A stretch of 64,000 nucleotides of DNA. It comes from Planococcus citri (taxonomy: Eukaryota > Arthropoda > Insecta > Hemiptera > Pseudococcidae). Shown here in pieces: positions 47,768 through 58,109 of the stretch. Both the position numbers and the translations under genes were made by a program. Within the stretch, counting starts at the first letter, position 1; every line of letters begins with the position of its first letter. The notes under the pieces are model-generated. The model was not told the origin of the DNA. It searched no databases and was given only the letters and a program-made list of their open reading frames with translations. The DNA is taken from NCBI RefSeq assembly GCF_950023065.1, contig NC_088677.1, positions 73,247,469 to 73,311,468 of the forward strand, read 5' to 3'.

Positions 47768-49132
47768 GGGGTGCCCAAAAGTCAGTTTACGCCATCAAAA
47801 ATCACATACCTATAATTCAAGAACTAAGCCTCCTAAAGAAAAACTAACGATATTGATCTGACAGGAAATATTATCCTCTACAATTTTCTTCACGTCATTT
47901 TTCTCTAACTCTAAGATGCACCGTTCGCCGGGAAAATCAACTTTTATGTCAAAAAACGTGAATTTAAAAAAAAAAAAATATGAAAAAAATAGTGAAAAAA
48001 ATTTTAAATTAATTCAGCAGTTAATTTCAGCTATTTTTAACATGATTCCCATACTTTGATGGAATATACATAAATGATCTTTTCAAAAAAAAAACACGTC
48101 ATTTTTTTTTTACAAAAACGCCAGACCCTTTGAGGGGGAGGGGGTGCTACCAAAATCAAATTTTGTAAAAATGAAAAAAAATTGAGTGATATGTCAAAGT
48201 GTAGGTTTTTTTGGTCGAGAAACACGAATCTGAGGTCCTCTTTTCCCTCAGACCCCTCGGGGGCCGGTGGGGAGGTGCTACCATTCTTGAGATATCTCGC
48301 CTCAAACGGGACTGCGCAATTTTTCTAGTTATGATACAAAATAACCGTCGATATCGGGTCGAATGATTGAAAAACTGACAAATAACCCCCCCCCAACCAA
48401 AAAACCTAAATTTTGATACGTACACTACTCGAATTTTTGTGATTTTTTCAAAATTTTATTTCAGTAGCTCCTCCCCATAGAGGCTGAGTGAAAAAAGGAC
48501 TTCAGATTAGTGTTTCTCAACCCAAAAAAACCAATAAAAGCATCATCATCGTCAACATATCACTTGATTTTTTTTCATTTTTACAAAATTTGATTTTAAC
48601 AGCACCCCTTCAATGGCCCCCGAGGGGTCTGAAGGAAAAAAGTACCTCAGATTCGTGTTTTTCAACCAAAAAAACCTATATTTTGACATATCACTAGATT
48701 TTTTTTTCATTTTTACAAAATTTGATTTCATTAGCACCCCCTTAATGGCCCCCCGAGGGGTCTGAAGGAAAAAAGGACCTCAGATTCGTGTTTCTCGAAC
48801 AAAAAAACCTATATTTTGACTATCACTCGATTTTTTTTTATTTTTACAAAATTTGATTTCGGAAGCATTCCCCCCCCCCCCAAGAGTCTGGCGTTTTTGT
48901 AAAAAAAATTGACGTGTTTTTTTTTTTGAAAAGATCATTTATTTTTCATCAAATTATGAAATTTACTGTTGAATTAATTTTCAATTTTTTTCAATTTTTT
49001 TTTCTTCAAATTTACGTTTTTTGACATGAAAGTTGATTTTCCCATTGTAATGTCATTAGTTTTTCTTTAGGAGGCTTAGTTCTTGAATTATATGTGACTT
49101 TTGATGGCGTAGACTGACTTTTGGGCACCCCC
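47768..49132. mobile_element. 1.36-kb foldback element with GGGGTGCCCAAAAGTCAG ends
   Basis: Left end GGGGTGCCCAAAAGTCAG and right end inverse GGGGTGCCCAAAAGTCAG, followed inward on both sides by acgccatcaaaa-type and gaactaagcctcctaaag blocks. Subterminal blocks of the type cccctcgggggcc and acctcagattcgtgttt recur several times in both orientations (48230, 48500, 48640, 48775). A C12 tract lies at 48870-48881. No target duplication could be fixed because of C-runs at the right edge. Confidence 0.75.
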
Positions 49133-50245
49133 CAATTTCTTTAATATTTTCCGAATTTTTACAGAAAAAATAAATAAATAAAAAAAACAAGCAAAAAGAT
49201 GGTGAAAATATTAATATTAAATACTCGTAATTCGTTTATTCAAGTAGGTATTTCTATTAATTTATTTTTATTAATTACAGTCCTTGATCAAACTGACAAA
49301 ACAAATTTGTGAACACCTTATCGATCAATTTTCTGCTGATTTTTTCTATTTTGTTAATTCAAATTTAAGTATACTTTCGAAAAAACAAAAAAAAAAAAAT
49401 GTGAAAAATAAAAATAGCACAGCTAATAAGTTTTTCAGTTTTTCCTCGATCAAACTTCTAGTTCTGAATTATATTCTGTTCAGATCACTATTCTGATGAA
49501 TAACAATTCAAATTCAATTCAACTCAACACAAAATTCGATAAAAATTTGAAAATAAGCGTATATACATTGTCTGTTCACGACTGTGTAGTGTGTAGTGTA
49601 ATATTTTCATGATGATGATTTTACGAGAGTAAAAATTTTTAGTAAAAATATCAAGTCCAGATCGGATACGTTCGGTAATTTTCGGGTTGCACAGTTTCAC
49701 TGGACCCAGATGCAAGTGTTCAACTTTGTTCATCCTCGTGACGTCATGGTGTTATCATCTGCTGTTATCATTCTTTAAACAAAATTACAAAACTGAATTC
49801 TCTGAATTATTTTTAATGAAACTGCTGAGGAAATGAAAATTAATTGTGTTTTATCAATCATTTTATTGAATTTCTTTTTGCTGATCAACTCTTGGAACTT
49901 ACGAGCATAAAGACTTGAATTACTCTCATTTATACACCTTCTGATGAGCTAGGGCAATAATCGCATTTTCCGGCGAATCAATCAGAACATTTTTGCACTA
50001 CCTATGTACTTTACGTGTTCTCAAAATCAAGTGGCTTATAGTGATGGTTAATGAGATAGTAGTCATAATGGTTGCTGATAGATAATTATGACAAGTAGCA
50101 CTTGGTTAGTATTAATTACAGTCTTACTTCGTCGAGTAGTGCATGCTGAACATGGATCAATTTCCTTATTAAATTTTTAATTTAATTTTTGACGCAGGAA
50201 TTAGTTCCCGTTTTGTTTCTACGCCACTGCAGCTTCTATTCAACG
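49133..50245 (+). other. Upstream region and probable 5' leader of the sugar-transferase-like gene
   Basis: AT-rich spacer without inverted-repeat elements. An acceptor-like site (tttgacgcag before 50198) suggests the coding exon is preceded by a non-coding exon further left. No other gene seen. Confidence 0.4.
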
Positions 50246-52484
50246 ATGATTCTAAGAACTTTGAAATCGATTTGGAGAAAGCACGACTTTTTGATAATTT
50301 GTTCCTTTATTGTGTTCGCTTTAACTGTTTACCATAGATTAGACAACATCAATTTTTATGGCTTACCAAAGTAAGTTTTGTAGTAAGATATTCATTGTAC
50401 GAGTACAATAATCTAATCGTTGAGGCGAAAATGTTACTCATGCAAGTTAATTTTTTTAGACACATTCCCTGCGACTCCACTCCATACGTGAATAATCCCA
50501 AAAGATTCGAGGGTATAGTAAATCGTCAAGCAGACGTGCCTCGCATAGTACACTTATTACGATTTGGCAAAGATGTCAACTGTTTCACGCAAGGAGATTT
50601 GGACGCTATTGTCACAATCTTGGGAAATTTCGAACCCCATCATATTTACATCCATACCGACGATGTGACTACCGTGAAAAACATCATCAATTCAATTTTC
50701 GTTAAAGAAGATGTGAAGAATATAATTGACGTAAAGTATTACCCGAAGCCGAAACACGTGTTTGGTCTAAATATTAGCGAAACGTACAGACACAAGCATA
50801 TGATCGATTTCACAAAAATAAAAATATTAAGGTACGGTTATTGCTCTCGATCACTATCGCTATTATTATTCATCGTAATCGGTTTCAAAAGGTGATAAAT
50901 TCTAGGATTTGATTCGAATGTTGGGCGATCGTATTTGAATTTTTCGGGCGTTTGTAATAATATTTTATCTTTAGCGTATTGTATTCTCAGAGATAAGGTT
51001 CTAGTCTGTTTTATTGTTACGTCACCGATAGGTACTTTGAATTTACCATCTCCTTCGCAAATCGGTATCGGTTTCGTTGAACAATATCTAATACCACAAT
51101 ACGCTCTTTCTGATTCTCGTAATACTGAAGTTTTCGTTTGTTTGACTGGAATAATGGGCGATTTCCTCCAGTTTAATTTCAACGTTATTCCGATCTTCGT
51201 TTGACGAGGCTTTCCGTACTCTTTTTTAGTGCGTAGTTTTGTTTTAGGTTGTCTGGGTTGTATCTGCTTGGGACCACGATTTCCTTTCTTTCTTATTGTT
51301 CTAAGTGTATCTTTTTGGTCTCCTTGATATTTCGCATCATCATTTTTACTTCTGACTGTACTTTTACTTGGTTTCCTACTTGCACTTCTGCTTCTACTTT
51401 TGCTTTTTACAGAAGTATCCGAACCTGTCGATTTCCCACGTAGATACTGCTTAACAGATAGTAACCTTTCGTTGAATATTTCTCTAGATATTCGTCTATT
51501 TTCTTCGTGTTCTTGAATCTTTCTCAGTTGATCTTCCGTTAGATCACAACGACAAGGATGGATGTGTTTCGATTTCGATTGCTCGGAGGATATTGAAGTG
51601 CTGTCTATGTCGTCGTCTATGTCTGATTTCTCTTTCTGGTCTTCTGTTTCCAAATCAGATTCTTTCGTCAGTCCCATTAATTCCGCGTTGGATTTTTCAT
51701 CTTCGTCATCTTCATCCGAATTTTTATCTACACTTTTATCTGCACTTCTGCTAATATCAAGACGTTCTGTCACTTCAGTCAATGTGACAGGACGTGGTGT
51801 AGTAGACAATCGTATATCTGTCTTTTTTCCTCTAGGACATAAAACTGATCCTACATCGCCACGACGACGACGCCTTCGTGGATGTGTGCTTTGACAGCGT
51901 ATCCTCGATCGGTTGTAAAATGTTTTTAGATGGTTGCCATTTTTTACACATGCCATCAAGCTTGAGGTGAAAGCGTCATGGCGTGATTTTCGTCCATTCA
52001 TAACTAAGTTAAATCTTTCGTAAAATTAAAATTATATTTAAATTAAATTTCTATGGCAGTCGATAATACGAAATGTTTTCTTTTTTGCAGACGTTACGGA
52101 GGCATATTTTTAAACAACAACATTCACATCGTTCAAGACCCGGGTAAATTTTTGCAATTTGAGATGACTGTTGTGGTGCGTTCGACTTCAGATGTGGATA
52201 ATCCTTTAGAACTTTTTGATGAAGTTATTATCGCCCATAGAGACGCCAGATTTCTAGAACAGTGGCTAAAGTCGTATCATTTGTATGATCAAAATGCCGA
52301 AAGCCATGTTAAACGAGATGTTATGAAAAATTTGCTCAAGAAAAATACCATGTACGTTCACATATTGGATAATGACATTTCCAAACAGGTTGTTGCGAAT
52401 AGCGAAGAATATCACGCGATGTTATCGCCTAGAAAACGTCATTTTATTAAAATTCAAAGCACCGATGATAGTTGTTTGGTATAA
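50246..52484 (+). CDS. Type II membrane glycosyltransferase-like protein lacking the DXD motif, 296 aa
   Basis: Exons 50246-50370, 50460-50831 and 52091-52484 join in phase. The N-terminus has a short cytoplasmic part and one hydrophobic anchor (about residues 10-27), the layout of Golgi transferases. The lumenal part follows the sugar-binding DXD transferase family (Gly_transf_sug; alpha-1,4 type): VPRIVHLLRFGKD, FEPHHIYIHTDD, then ILRRYGGIFLNNNIHIV at 164-180, then FEMTVVVR and IIAHRDARFLEQWLKSY. In active relatives the GGIYLD-x-D motif supplies the metal-binding aspartates; here positions 174 and 176 are Asn. The usual WYYNAGE block after the SY motif is also not found, and the protein is short. 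It is probably a divergent, perhaps inactive, member. Substrate unknown. Intron 2 hosts a reading frame on the other strand. Confidence 0.8.
50838..52001 (-). CDS. Intronless 387-aa basic protein nested antisense in an intron
   Basis: One uninterrupted frame on the minus strand, 1,164 bp in a 1,259-bp host intron; its stop lies six bases from the host donor. I recognise no domain. Visible features: an Arg-rich patch (HPRRRRRRGD, near 41-50), an acidic Ser/Asp/Glu stretch (about 90-140), a CRCDLTEDQLRKIQEHEE segment that may be helical (about 150-175), SR-like repeats (about 195-225) and a Lys/Arg-rich C-terminal half. No signal peptide or membrane segment. Such a long open frame in AT-rich DNA is unlikely by chance, and the amino-acid blocks look protein-like. 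It may be a retro-derived or newly evolved intronic gene. Its 3' end must run antisense to host exon 2. Transcription is not shown. Confidence 0.65.
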   Translation of the reverse strand: MNGRKSRHDAFTSSLMACVKNGNHLKTFYNRSRIRCQSTHPRRRRRRGDVGSVLCPRGKKTDIRLSTTPRPVTLTEVTERLDISRSADKSVDKNSDEDDEDEKSNAELMGLTKESDLETEDQKEKSDIDDDIDSTSISSEQSKSKHIHPCRCDLTEDQLRKIQEHEENRRISREIFNERLLSVKQYLRGKSTGSDTSVKSKSRSRSASRKPSKSTVRSKNDDAKYQGDQKDTLRTIRKKGNRGPKQIQPRQPKTKLRTKKEYGKPRQTKIGITLKLNWRKSPIIPVKQTKTSVLRESERAYCGIRYCSTKPIPICEGDGKFKVPIGDVTIKQTRTLSLRIQYAKDKILLQTPEKFKYDRPTFESNPRIYHLLKPITMNNNSDSDREQ

Positions 52485-52903
52485 AAAGGAAAAATTCTGG
52501 TTTGAAATTTGTCATCTTGTTCCGAAATCAAGAAATTGATGATGAAAGTGCGATATTCCTCATCCCACTTTGTTACACTTACTTTTTTTTCTCGAGAATT
52601 TCACGAAAAAAGTTGAGTATAATTCGAAGGAGATGAAAATCGATTTTGAAAAACCAGTAGTATGGAAGATGAATCGTTTTCGATAAAAGTGGACATTTTG
52701 ATACCTGCAGAATGTGTTCGTTGTTCAGTTGATTGGAAATGATGTTACGTTTGGTGGTTCAATAGCAATGTTTCGTTTTCAAAAATTGTATCTAGTTTTT
52801 AGCTCACGTAGTCACGACTCAATTGTTCAAATTTATTATTTACCTACTTATTTTATAAGTTTTTTCTGTGTTTCATTGTCTTTCATGTTTTTTTACGAGT
52901 CAT

Positions 52904-52909
52904 AATAAA
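52904..52909 (+). terminator. Polyadenylation signal of the sugar-transferase-like gene
   Basis: AATAAA in cataataaattctttctg, about 420 bp after the stop, followed by a TTG/GTT-rich stretch (tgttgacgttgttcttac). A good candidate for the transcript end. Confidence 0.6.
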
Positions 52910-53584
52910 TTCTTTCTGTTGACGTTGTTCTTACTTGTTGTACACTGACTACCTATAAATTATACTTATGAGAATTAGAATCAAATCAACGTTCGTTCGA
53001 GCAATTAGAAACCGTGTTGGTATTTTAGGACATTTTCTTTCTACGTAGGTATTTTTAAGCTCGAAAGTTGATTGAATTCAACATATATTTCATTCATTTT
53101 ATCTGCCTAGAATTGGTGAATCATTTTCCGAAATATCTCAAGCGTAGAAATGAGCAACCTAGTGCCTTTCAGTTGATAGATCATTCGAATAATATGTACT
53201 CGTACGTTGGGTCAAAACGATCAATTATCTGCATAATTCGAAGCTAGTATAATACAGAGAAGGGCACTCGTCGACTAATCATACATGTAGACAAGTGTTG
53301 AGAATCATTTCGTTGGAAATAGGCACCCTGCACCTGCACGGGACACTTTGGTGACACTAGTCGAACCATCACAAATGAAGAACTTCTGCAGGAACTCAAC
53401 GTGGAAATTTTTCATCACACAACTCCAAGAAATTCAATTCGAATTCGTCTGGAAAAATTGTGAATACATTTTCATTTCACGTCGTAGGTATAACGATGAT
53501 TTCATGTTTTATTAATATTATTGCCCAACACAGTGAAAGTAGACTCAATTAGCAAAAATGAAACTCGATAAATTCATGGATGAC
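52910..53584. other. Spacer between two convergent transcripts
   Basis: About 0.7 kb between the presumed 3' ends of the sugar-transferase-like gene (+) and the RBM26/27 gene (-). No inverted-repeat element or supported gene. A frame without ATG start (about 53293-53520) is open for some 75 codons but shows no similarity. Confidence 0.45.
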
Positions 53585-53590
53585 TTTATT
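53585..53590 (-). terminator. Polyadenylation signal of the RBM26/27 gene
   Basis: On the minus strand AATAAA (plus-strand tttatt in tgactttattgtaac), 736 bp beyond the stop codon. It implies a 3' untranslated region of about 750 bases (53570-54325) rich in A and T. Confidence 0.45.
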
Positions 53591-54325
53591 GTAACAAACA
53601 ACACATATTTGGCAACTTGTACTCAATGAAAAAAATTTTGAAACACCTATAACTACTCAAAGATCGAACTTATCCTCAAAATTGTAGAAATGTACAAATA
53701 TCTTAACAAAAAAAAATCGGTACCGAAGTCAAATTATCCGTTTATATTATGATACTGTTATTTAATAAGGCACTCGATAAAATAGGAATATTTACATTAC
53801 GTACTACTCTCCAAAAAAGAAACAGCGAAGATATTTACACTAATTAGCCATAAAACAGCATCAAATCACATCAATTACATACCTACTCATAAAATGATCG
53901 AAAACTATGTACACGAGAACTGTACAAAATAAAATAAAATCATCGTGGTTATCGTTTCGAACATTATTCTCACTGCGATAAATAAAGATAATTCGGTTCA
54001 ATTTTCCCATCGTCAAATACTACATTCGATACACCCTCAAAGTAATGGGAAGTTTTGTCAAAATAATGTTCATTCGAACTTGACAATTTTAATAACGATA
54101 AAGAAGTAAGGTATTTTAAAAGAACACCGATGTACGGTTTCAAAATGAGAAAAAAAAATACAATAAATAAAATAATTTAATCAATTCTTCAACAAATCGT
54201 AAAATCTAATAGATACATCGTGATCATGAGCTATTAAATATTAACAGCAATAATAGGGTAAAAAAAAGAACATCAGGGAAACGATAAAATAGTCGTTAGA
54301 AAAGGTTACGAAGGAGAAAATGATA

Positions 54326-57127
54326 TTAATCCATGTATTTTTCGACTTCTTTAGCATCGATACCCCCCTTTTGCAGAAACGTTACTAAATCTTCTTCTTC
54401 GGTCAACTTCATAACAGTATTTTCGGCTGACTTGCTTACCTGATTAGCTCCTCCGCGACTTTTCTGATCAGCTCGGTACGAATATACGCTACGACTGGCA
54501 GGACGAGGGGCAGGTGTTGATACAGGAGCGTGAGGTTGCTGATTCTTAGTATATTTGTACGGATTACCGCTGGGTGCACTCGCAGCACCGCCACCACCGT
54601 AAGGAGCATAAGAAGGGAATTCTTTTTCGTATTGCGGTTTAAACGTAGCCACTCGTCTAACCAAGGGTTGATATTTCTTACCACCGTAGACGGTCACTGA
54701 AAGTAACCTATCTTGGAAGTTTCGGCCTTCCTTCTTAGCTTCTTCGGCAGATTTACGGTTATCGTAGATTATCGTCGTTTGCGGTATTGTTTTATCGATT
54801 TCTTTATCTAGAATGGTACCGAACTGGGCGAAGTGTTTGATCAAGTCTTCTTCGTCGCCGTTTTCGAAACCTGTTATGACAACTCGAGTATAGTCTATGT
54901 TGGCTGGAGGTGTTTTCGACTCGGTCTCTTTATCAGATTTAGCATCGCCTTGACTAGGTTTCACTGGTTCTTCGTCGTTTTCCAATTCTTGACCCAGAAT
55001 GGACGAATCGACGTCGATTTCGAATACTGGTTCTTCTACCTGATCGGATTCGTTCGAGCTGTTCAGAACGTTATCGGAATCGTTTTCCGGTTTAGGGGGA
55101 GCGTGGTTTGGTACAGGGGTGGTTGGTTTAGGTGGTTTGTTTTGTTGTTCTTTCATACTGTTTATGGTGGCTGAATCCATCGGAACGATGTTCATTTTTT
55201 GTAAATATTCTTTACGTTGTATTAACGAAGACTGGAGGCTTTTCTGACCTTCGGCTATAACGTCGTTGAGCTTTTTTAATACTTCGGACCATGTTTTGTA
55301 ATCTTTGCTGGTTTTTTCGAGAGATTTCATTTTGTCTTCGATTTCTTTTCGAGATGATAACTGTTTCTCTAGGAGTTCTTTTTTCTTTTTAATTAAATCG
55401 GATAGTAACCGACCAGGATCTTGCTTTCTAACTTCGGGTACTTTGTTCGGTTCACCGACTGGCGATTTCGGCGGTGTTGGTTTAACCGGAGTAGTTGGTT
55501 TAATCGGTGATGTTTTATCATTGGCGGTAGGATTAGCAGCAGAGGGTGCGGCTGGATTGCGTTTCAATACGTACGATTTAGCGTTAGTTTGACCACTCGC
55601 AGGAATCGATTTACGAGGAAACGGTTTCAAAATACATTTATCAGCGTACCAGGCAACTTTCGCTTTTGGAATGGTACTATCGACGTTGATGAAAGCTAAA
55701 GCTGCCTCGGTAGCGTTTGTATAGGTTAGTAAGGCGGTATTAGCGTCACCGTTACGTTTAGCTTGAATTAATGTGATGTTACCGAAGGAGGAAAAATTTT
55801 CGTATAAGCTAGGTATATTATTGAGTTCGGCTGGAACGTTACTTAACTCGATAGTAGTCTGGCTGACACCAGGAGGCAACGAACTAAATATATGACCGTA
55901 CGATGGTTTTCCAGCGTGCAGGTTTTTCTGTTTATTGTCGAATTTCTGCGGTAACGGTGTAGTAGGTACTGATATGAGTTCTCTGTTGGTAACCTGAGGA
56001 GCATTCTCGGTTCTGAATGGTTTCGGAGGGAAACTGGTGTTTACATATTGCGGCTGGTATAAATCTTGGAACGCGTTATTATGTACGGGAGGTGGTAACG
56101 GTACGATTCCATTTAGTAGACTGTTATCCAAGACGATAGGTGCCGGACCATGATCAAATGGGCACATATCGCCTCGGGCGCAATACCCTTTACTTTCGAA
56201 ATCAATACACCGCTGTTTCTGATTAAATGTCGGTTCACTGGCAGGTATTTCAGCTACGTGCATATCTCTATTGATTTCATTCTGATAATTAGCCACACGT
56301 TTGGGCTGCGAAACATTGTACGACGATCGTTCTTCGTCCGAATTGGAACGCGAAGCTGGACGCGGTCTTTTACGAAAATTACCATTGGTTGGTTTACGTT
56401 TTCGTAATTTAGGCGAATTCGATCTCGATCTCTGACCAGCAGGAGGTGAACGAGCGACGAAATTACGATGTTTGTATTTTTTCACATCCGAAGGTCTGGA
56501 TGCGATCCACGATCTGCGAGGAGATTTAGTAGACGATTCCGAAGATCCGGAAGCTGACCGTCGTCTTCCGGTAGTCCGGCGTTCAGGTCCGGGCGAATCG
56601 GAATGAGACGAATCTCGTCTACTTCTACGACCCCCCACCCGGCGTCTCTCGTTACGAAATCTGCTACGTCGTGATTGTCGTGGTGAAAAGGATTTTTGAA
56701 ATTGGGAACGACGAGGTGGCGATGGTGTTGGGGCTTGGATGGGTGAAGGTGATTTACGCTGTTCTTTCTTTTCATCTTCGAGTTCTAGCTCGATTTCGAT
56801 ACTTGTGTCTAATTTGACGTCCTCATCTTTCTCCAGGTTTACTGGTTCGGATGGTTGGAATTCGACGTCATCGTTTAGATACTTTTCGTTTTCCAACACG
56901 TCGATTAGGAAATTAACAAATTCTTCGGTACTCGATTCGAGAAATATGTCTAGTTGAGATATCAGACTTTCTTTCAACTCACCATCACTTTTTTCTTTTT
57001 TCAATAACGCGCAAACGTATTTAGATACTGGTTCGGGATTCGCTTTACAGATCGGCTCGAGTTGTCGTATTAACCACGAACGAAATAGTTCAGGATTTTT
57101 TAAATTCATTTCAATATTACTTGCCAA
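54326..57127 (-). CDS. swm: RBM26/27-type RNA-binding protein (fly second mitotic wave missing), 933 aa, single exon
   Basis: A nuclear RNA-binding adaptor of the RBM26/RBM27 family, connected in animals with poly(A) RNA export and exosome targeting. Domain order matches the family: N-terminal PWI-like helical domain (about 5-85); RS/basic stretch (125-270); one CCCH zinc finger (306-326, C-x8-C-x5-C-x3-H, in QRCIDFESKGYCARGDMC); RRM1 (about 424-497, TTIELSNVPAELNN start); long coiled coil (about 573-646, LLSDLIKKKKELLEKQL); acidic linker; RRM2 (about 746-817, TRVVITGFENGDEEDLIKHF); and a conserved acidic C-terminus (FLQKGGIDAKEVEKYMD). The start is the first ATG, in context aagtaATG, and covers the whole N-terminal domain. 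The complete coding region lies in one exon without disruption, so either the gene lost its introns or this is a retained retrocopy. Confidence 0.94.
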   Translation of the reverse strand: MASNIEMNLKNPELFRSWLIRQLEPICKANPEPVSKYVCALLKKEKSDGELKESLISQLDIFLESSTEEFVNFLIDVLENEKYLNDDVEFQPSEPVNLEKDEDVKLDTSIEIELELEDEKKEQRKSPSPIQAPTPSPPRRSQFQKSFSPRQSRRSRFRNERRRVGGRRSRRDSSHSDSPGPERRTTGRRRSASGSSESSTKSPRRSWIASRPSDVKKYKHRNFVARSPPAGQRSRSNSPKLRKRKPTNGNFRKRPRPASRSNSDEERSSYNVSQPKRVANYQNEINRDMHVAEIPASEPTFNQKQRCIDFESKGYCARGDMCPFDHGPAPIVLDNSLLNGIVPLPPPVHNNAFQDLYQPQYVNTSFPPKPFRTENAPQVTNRELISVPTTPLPQKFDNKQKNLHAGKPSYGHIFSSLPPGVSQTTIELSNVPAELNNIPSLYENFSSFGNITLIQAKRNGDANTALLTYTNATEAALAFINVDSTIPKAKVAWYADKCILKPFPRKSIPASGQTNAKSYVLKRNPAAPSAANPTANDKTSPIKPTTPVKPTPPKSPVGEPNKVPEVRKQDPGRLLSDLIKKKKELLEKQLSSRKEIEDKMKSLEKTSKDYKTWSEVLKKLNDVIAEGQKSLQSSLIQRKEYLQKMNIVPMDSATINSMKEQQNKPPKPTTPVPNHAPPKPENDSDNVLNSSNESDQVEEPVFEIDVDSSILGQELENDEEPVKPSQGDAKSDKETESKTPPANIDYTRVVITGFENGDEEDLIKHFAQFGTILDKEIDKTIPQTTIIYDNRKSAEEAKKEGRNFQDRLLSVTVYGGKKYQPLVRRVATFKPQYEKEFPSYAPYGGGGAASAPSGNPYKYTKNQQPHAPVSTPAPRPASRSVYSYRADQKSRGGANQVSKSAENTVMKLTEEEDLVTFLQKGGIDAKEVEKYMD

Positions 57128-58109
57128 ACGATGGACGGATGGAAGCTTAGATGCTCGAAGGAATGTCGTTGAAAACTATACAATACACGATTGATATCGA
57201 GCGATACTGAGTCGACGTTTTGCAGCAGGATTAAAGTAACATTATCACCGTTTATACTGATTTATCACCAATAATTAATTACAAAAAGAACACCAAAATA
57301 ACAGCAATTTTACTTCTCAAAATTTGAGTTTGTTGAGTTTTCGAAAAAATTATTTTGAGGAAAGTTTTCAATTTTGTTGGGTTGAGAGTTGAGACTAGAG
57401 CCCGGGCGCAGTTGCGCATATTAGCAAACCCTATCTGTTCACACTGCATTGAACGAATGAACGTTGATTTGACTGGTTTGGCACTTTTGACAGTTCTGTT
57501 CTGGTTCTGGCAGGTTTTTTGGCGATTGCCGATTTATGTCAATATGTGAAAAAAAATGGGCATTGTGAAGTGGCAGTATTTTTTGAAATTTTACAGGGCT
57601 GGTTTCAAAGTGATTCATTATTCATTCGCAAGTTCGTTATTGTTATACAGTAGAATAAATATTAATAACTACTAGAGCGCGAGCGTAGAGCTAGAGCAAT
57701 GGAGATGAGATGATACGAAATTTTCCACTGAAAGTTTCACTTTTTGTTTTTGGAAATTTATTGGGAAAATTTCTGGTAATTTTCAGGTTTCAACTTTCAA
57801 ACCCATAAATTTCCATTTTCCAGTTTCCACGGAAATTTATGAAGGAAAGTACCTAACCAAAGTTATTGGAAATTTATTAAATTGTATCATTCATGGACCT
57901 ATAGTAATAGGTACCTACCTACATGTGAGTTGATAAATGACATTTTTCCAAAATAGGTAAGTGTATAGACTATGTACATTGTACTAGGTACCTCAAAATT
58001 AAAAATTGAAATTTCATCAATAAAATTTATAATTATTGTTTGAAGTTTTTTATTCTTAATTTGTCTTTGTCGTGCTTTTAGTTTCATTTAGACTTTTATA
58101 GTTTAGAGG
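57128..58109. other. Promoter-side region of the RBM26/27 gene and spacer
   Basis: No coding frame that I can support. Between 57390 and 57420 there is a local GC-rich patch (gagcccgggcgcagttgcgc), plausible as a TATA-less promoter for the minus-strand gene. No TATA box is seen at a sensible distance. The rest is AT-rich spacer up to the palindrome. Confidence 0.4.

Noticed and set aside
53293..53520. Frame of about 75 codons without internal stop between two convergent genes
   Set aside because: No start codon until midway, no acceptor or similarity; treated as spacer.
54833..56957. Several plus-strand open frames of 72-113 codons
   Set aside because: Antisense shadows of the RBM26/27 coding region.
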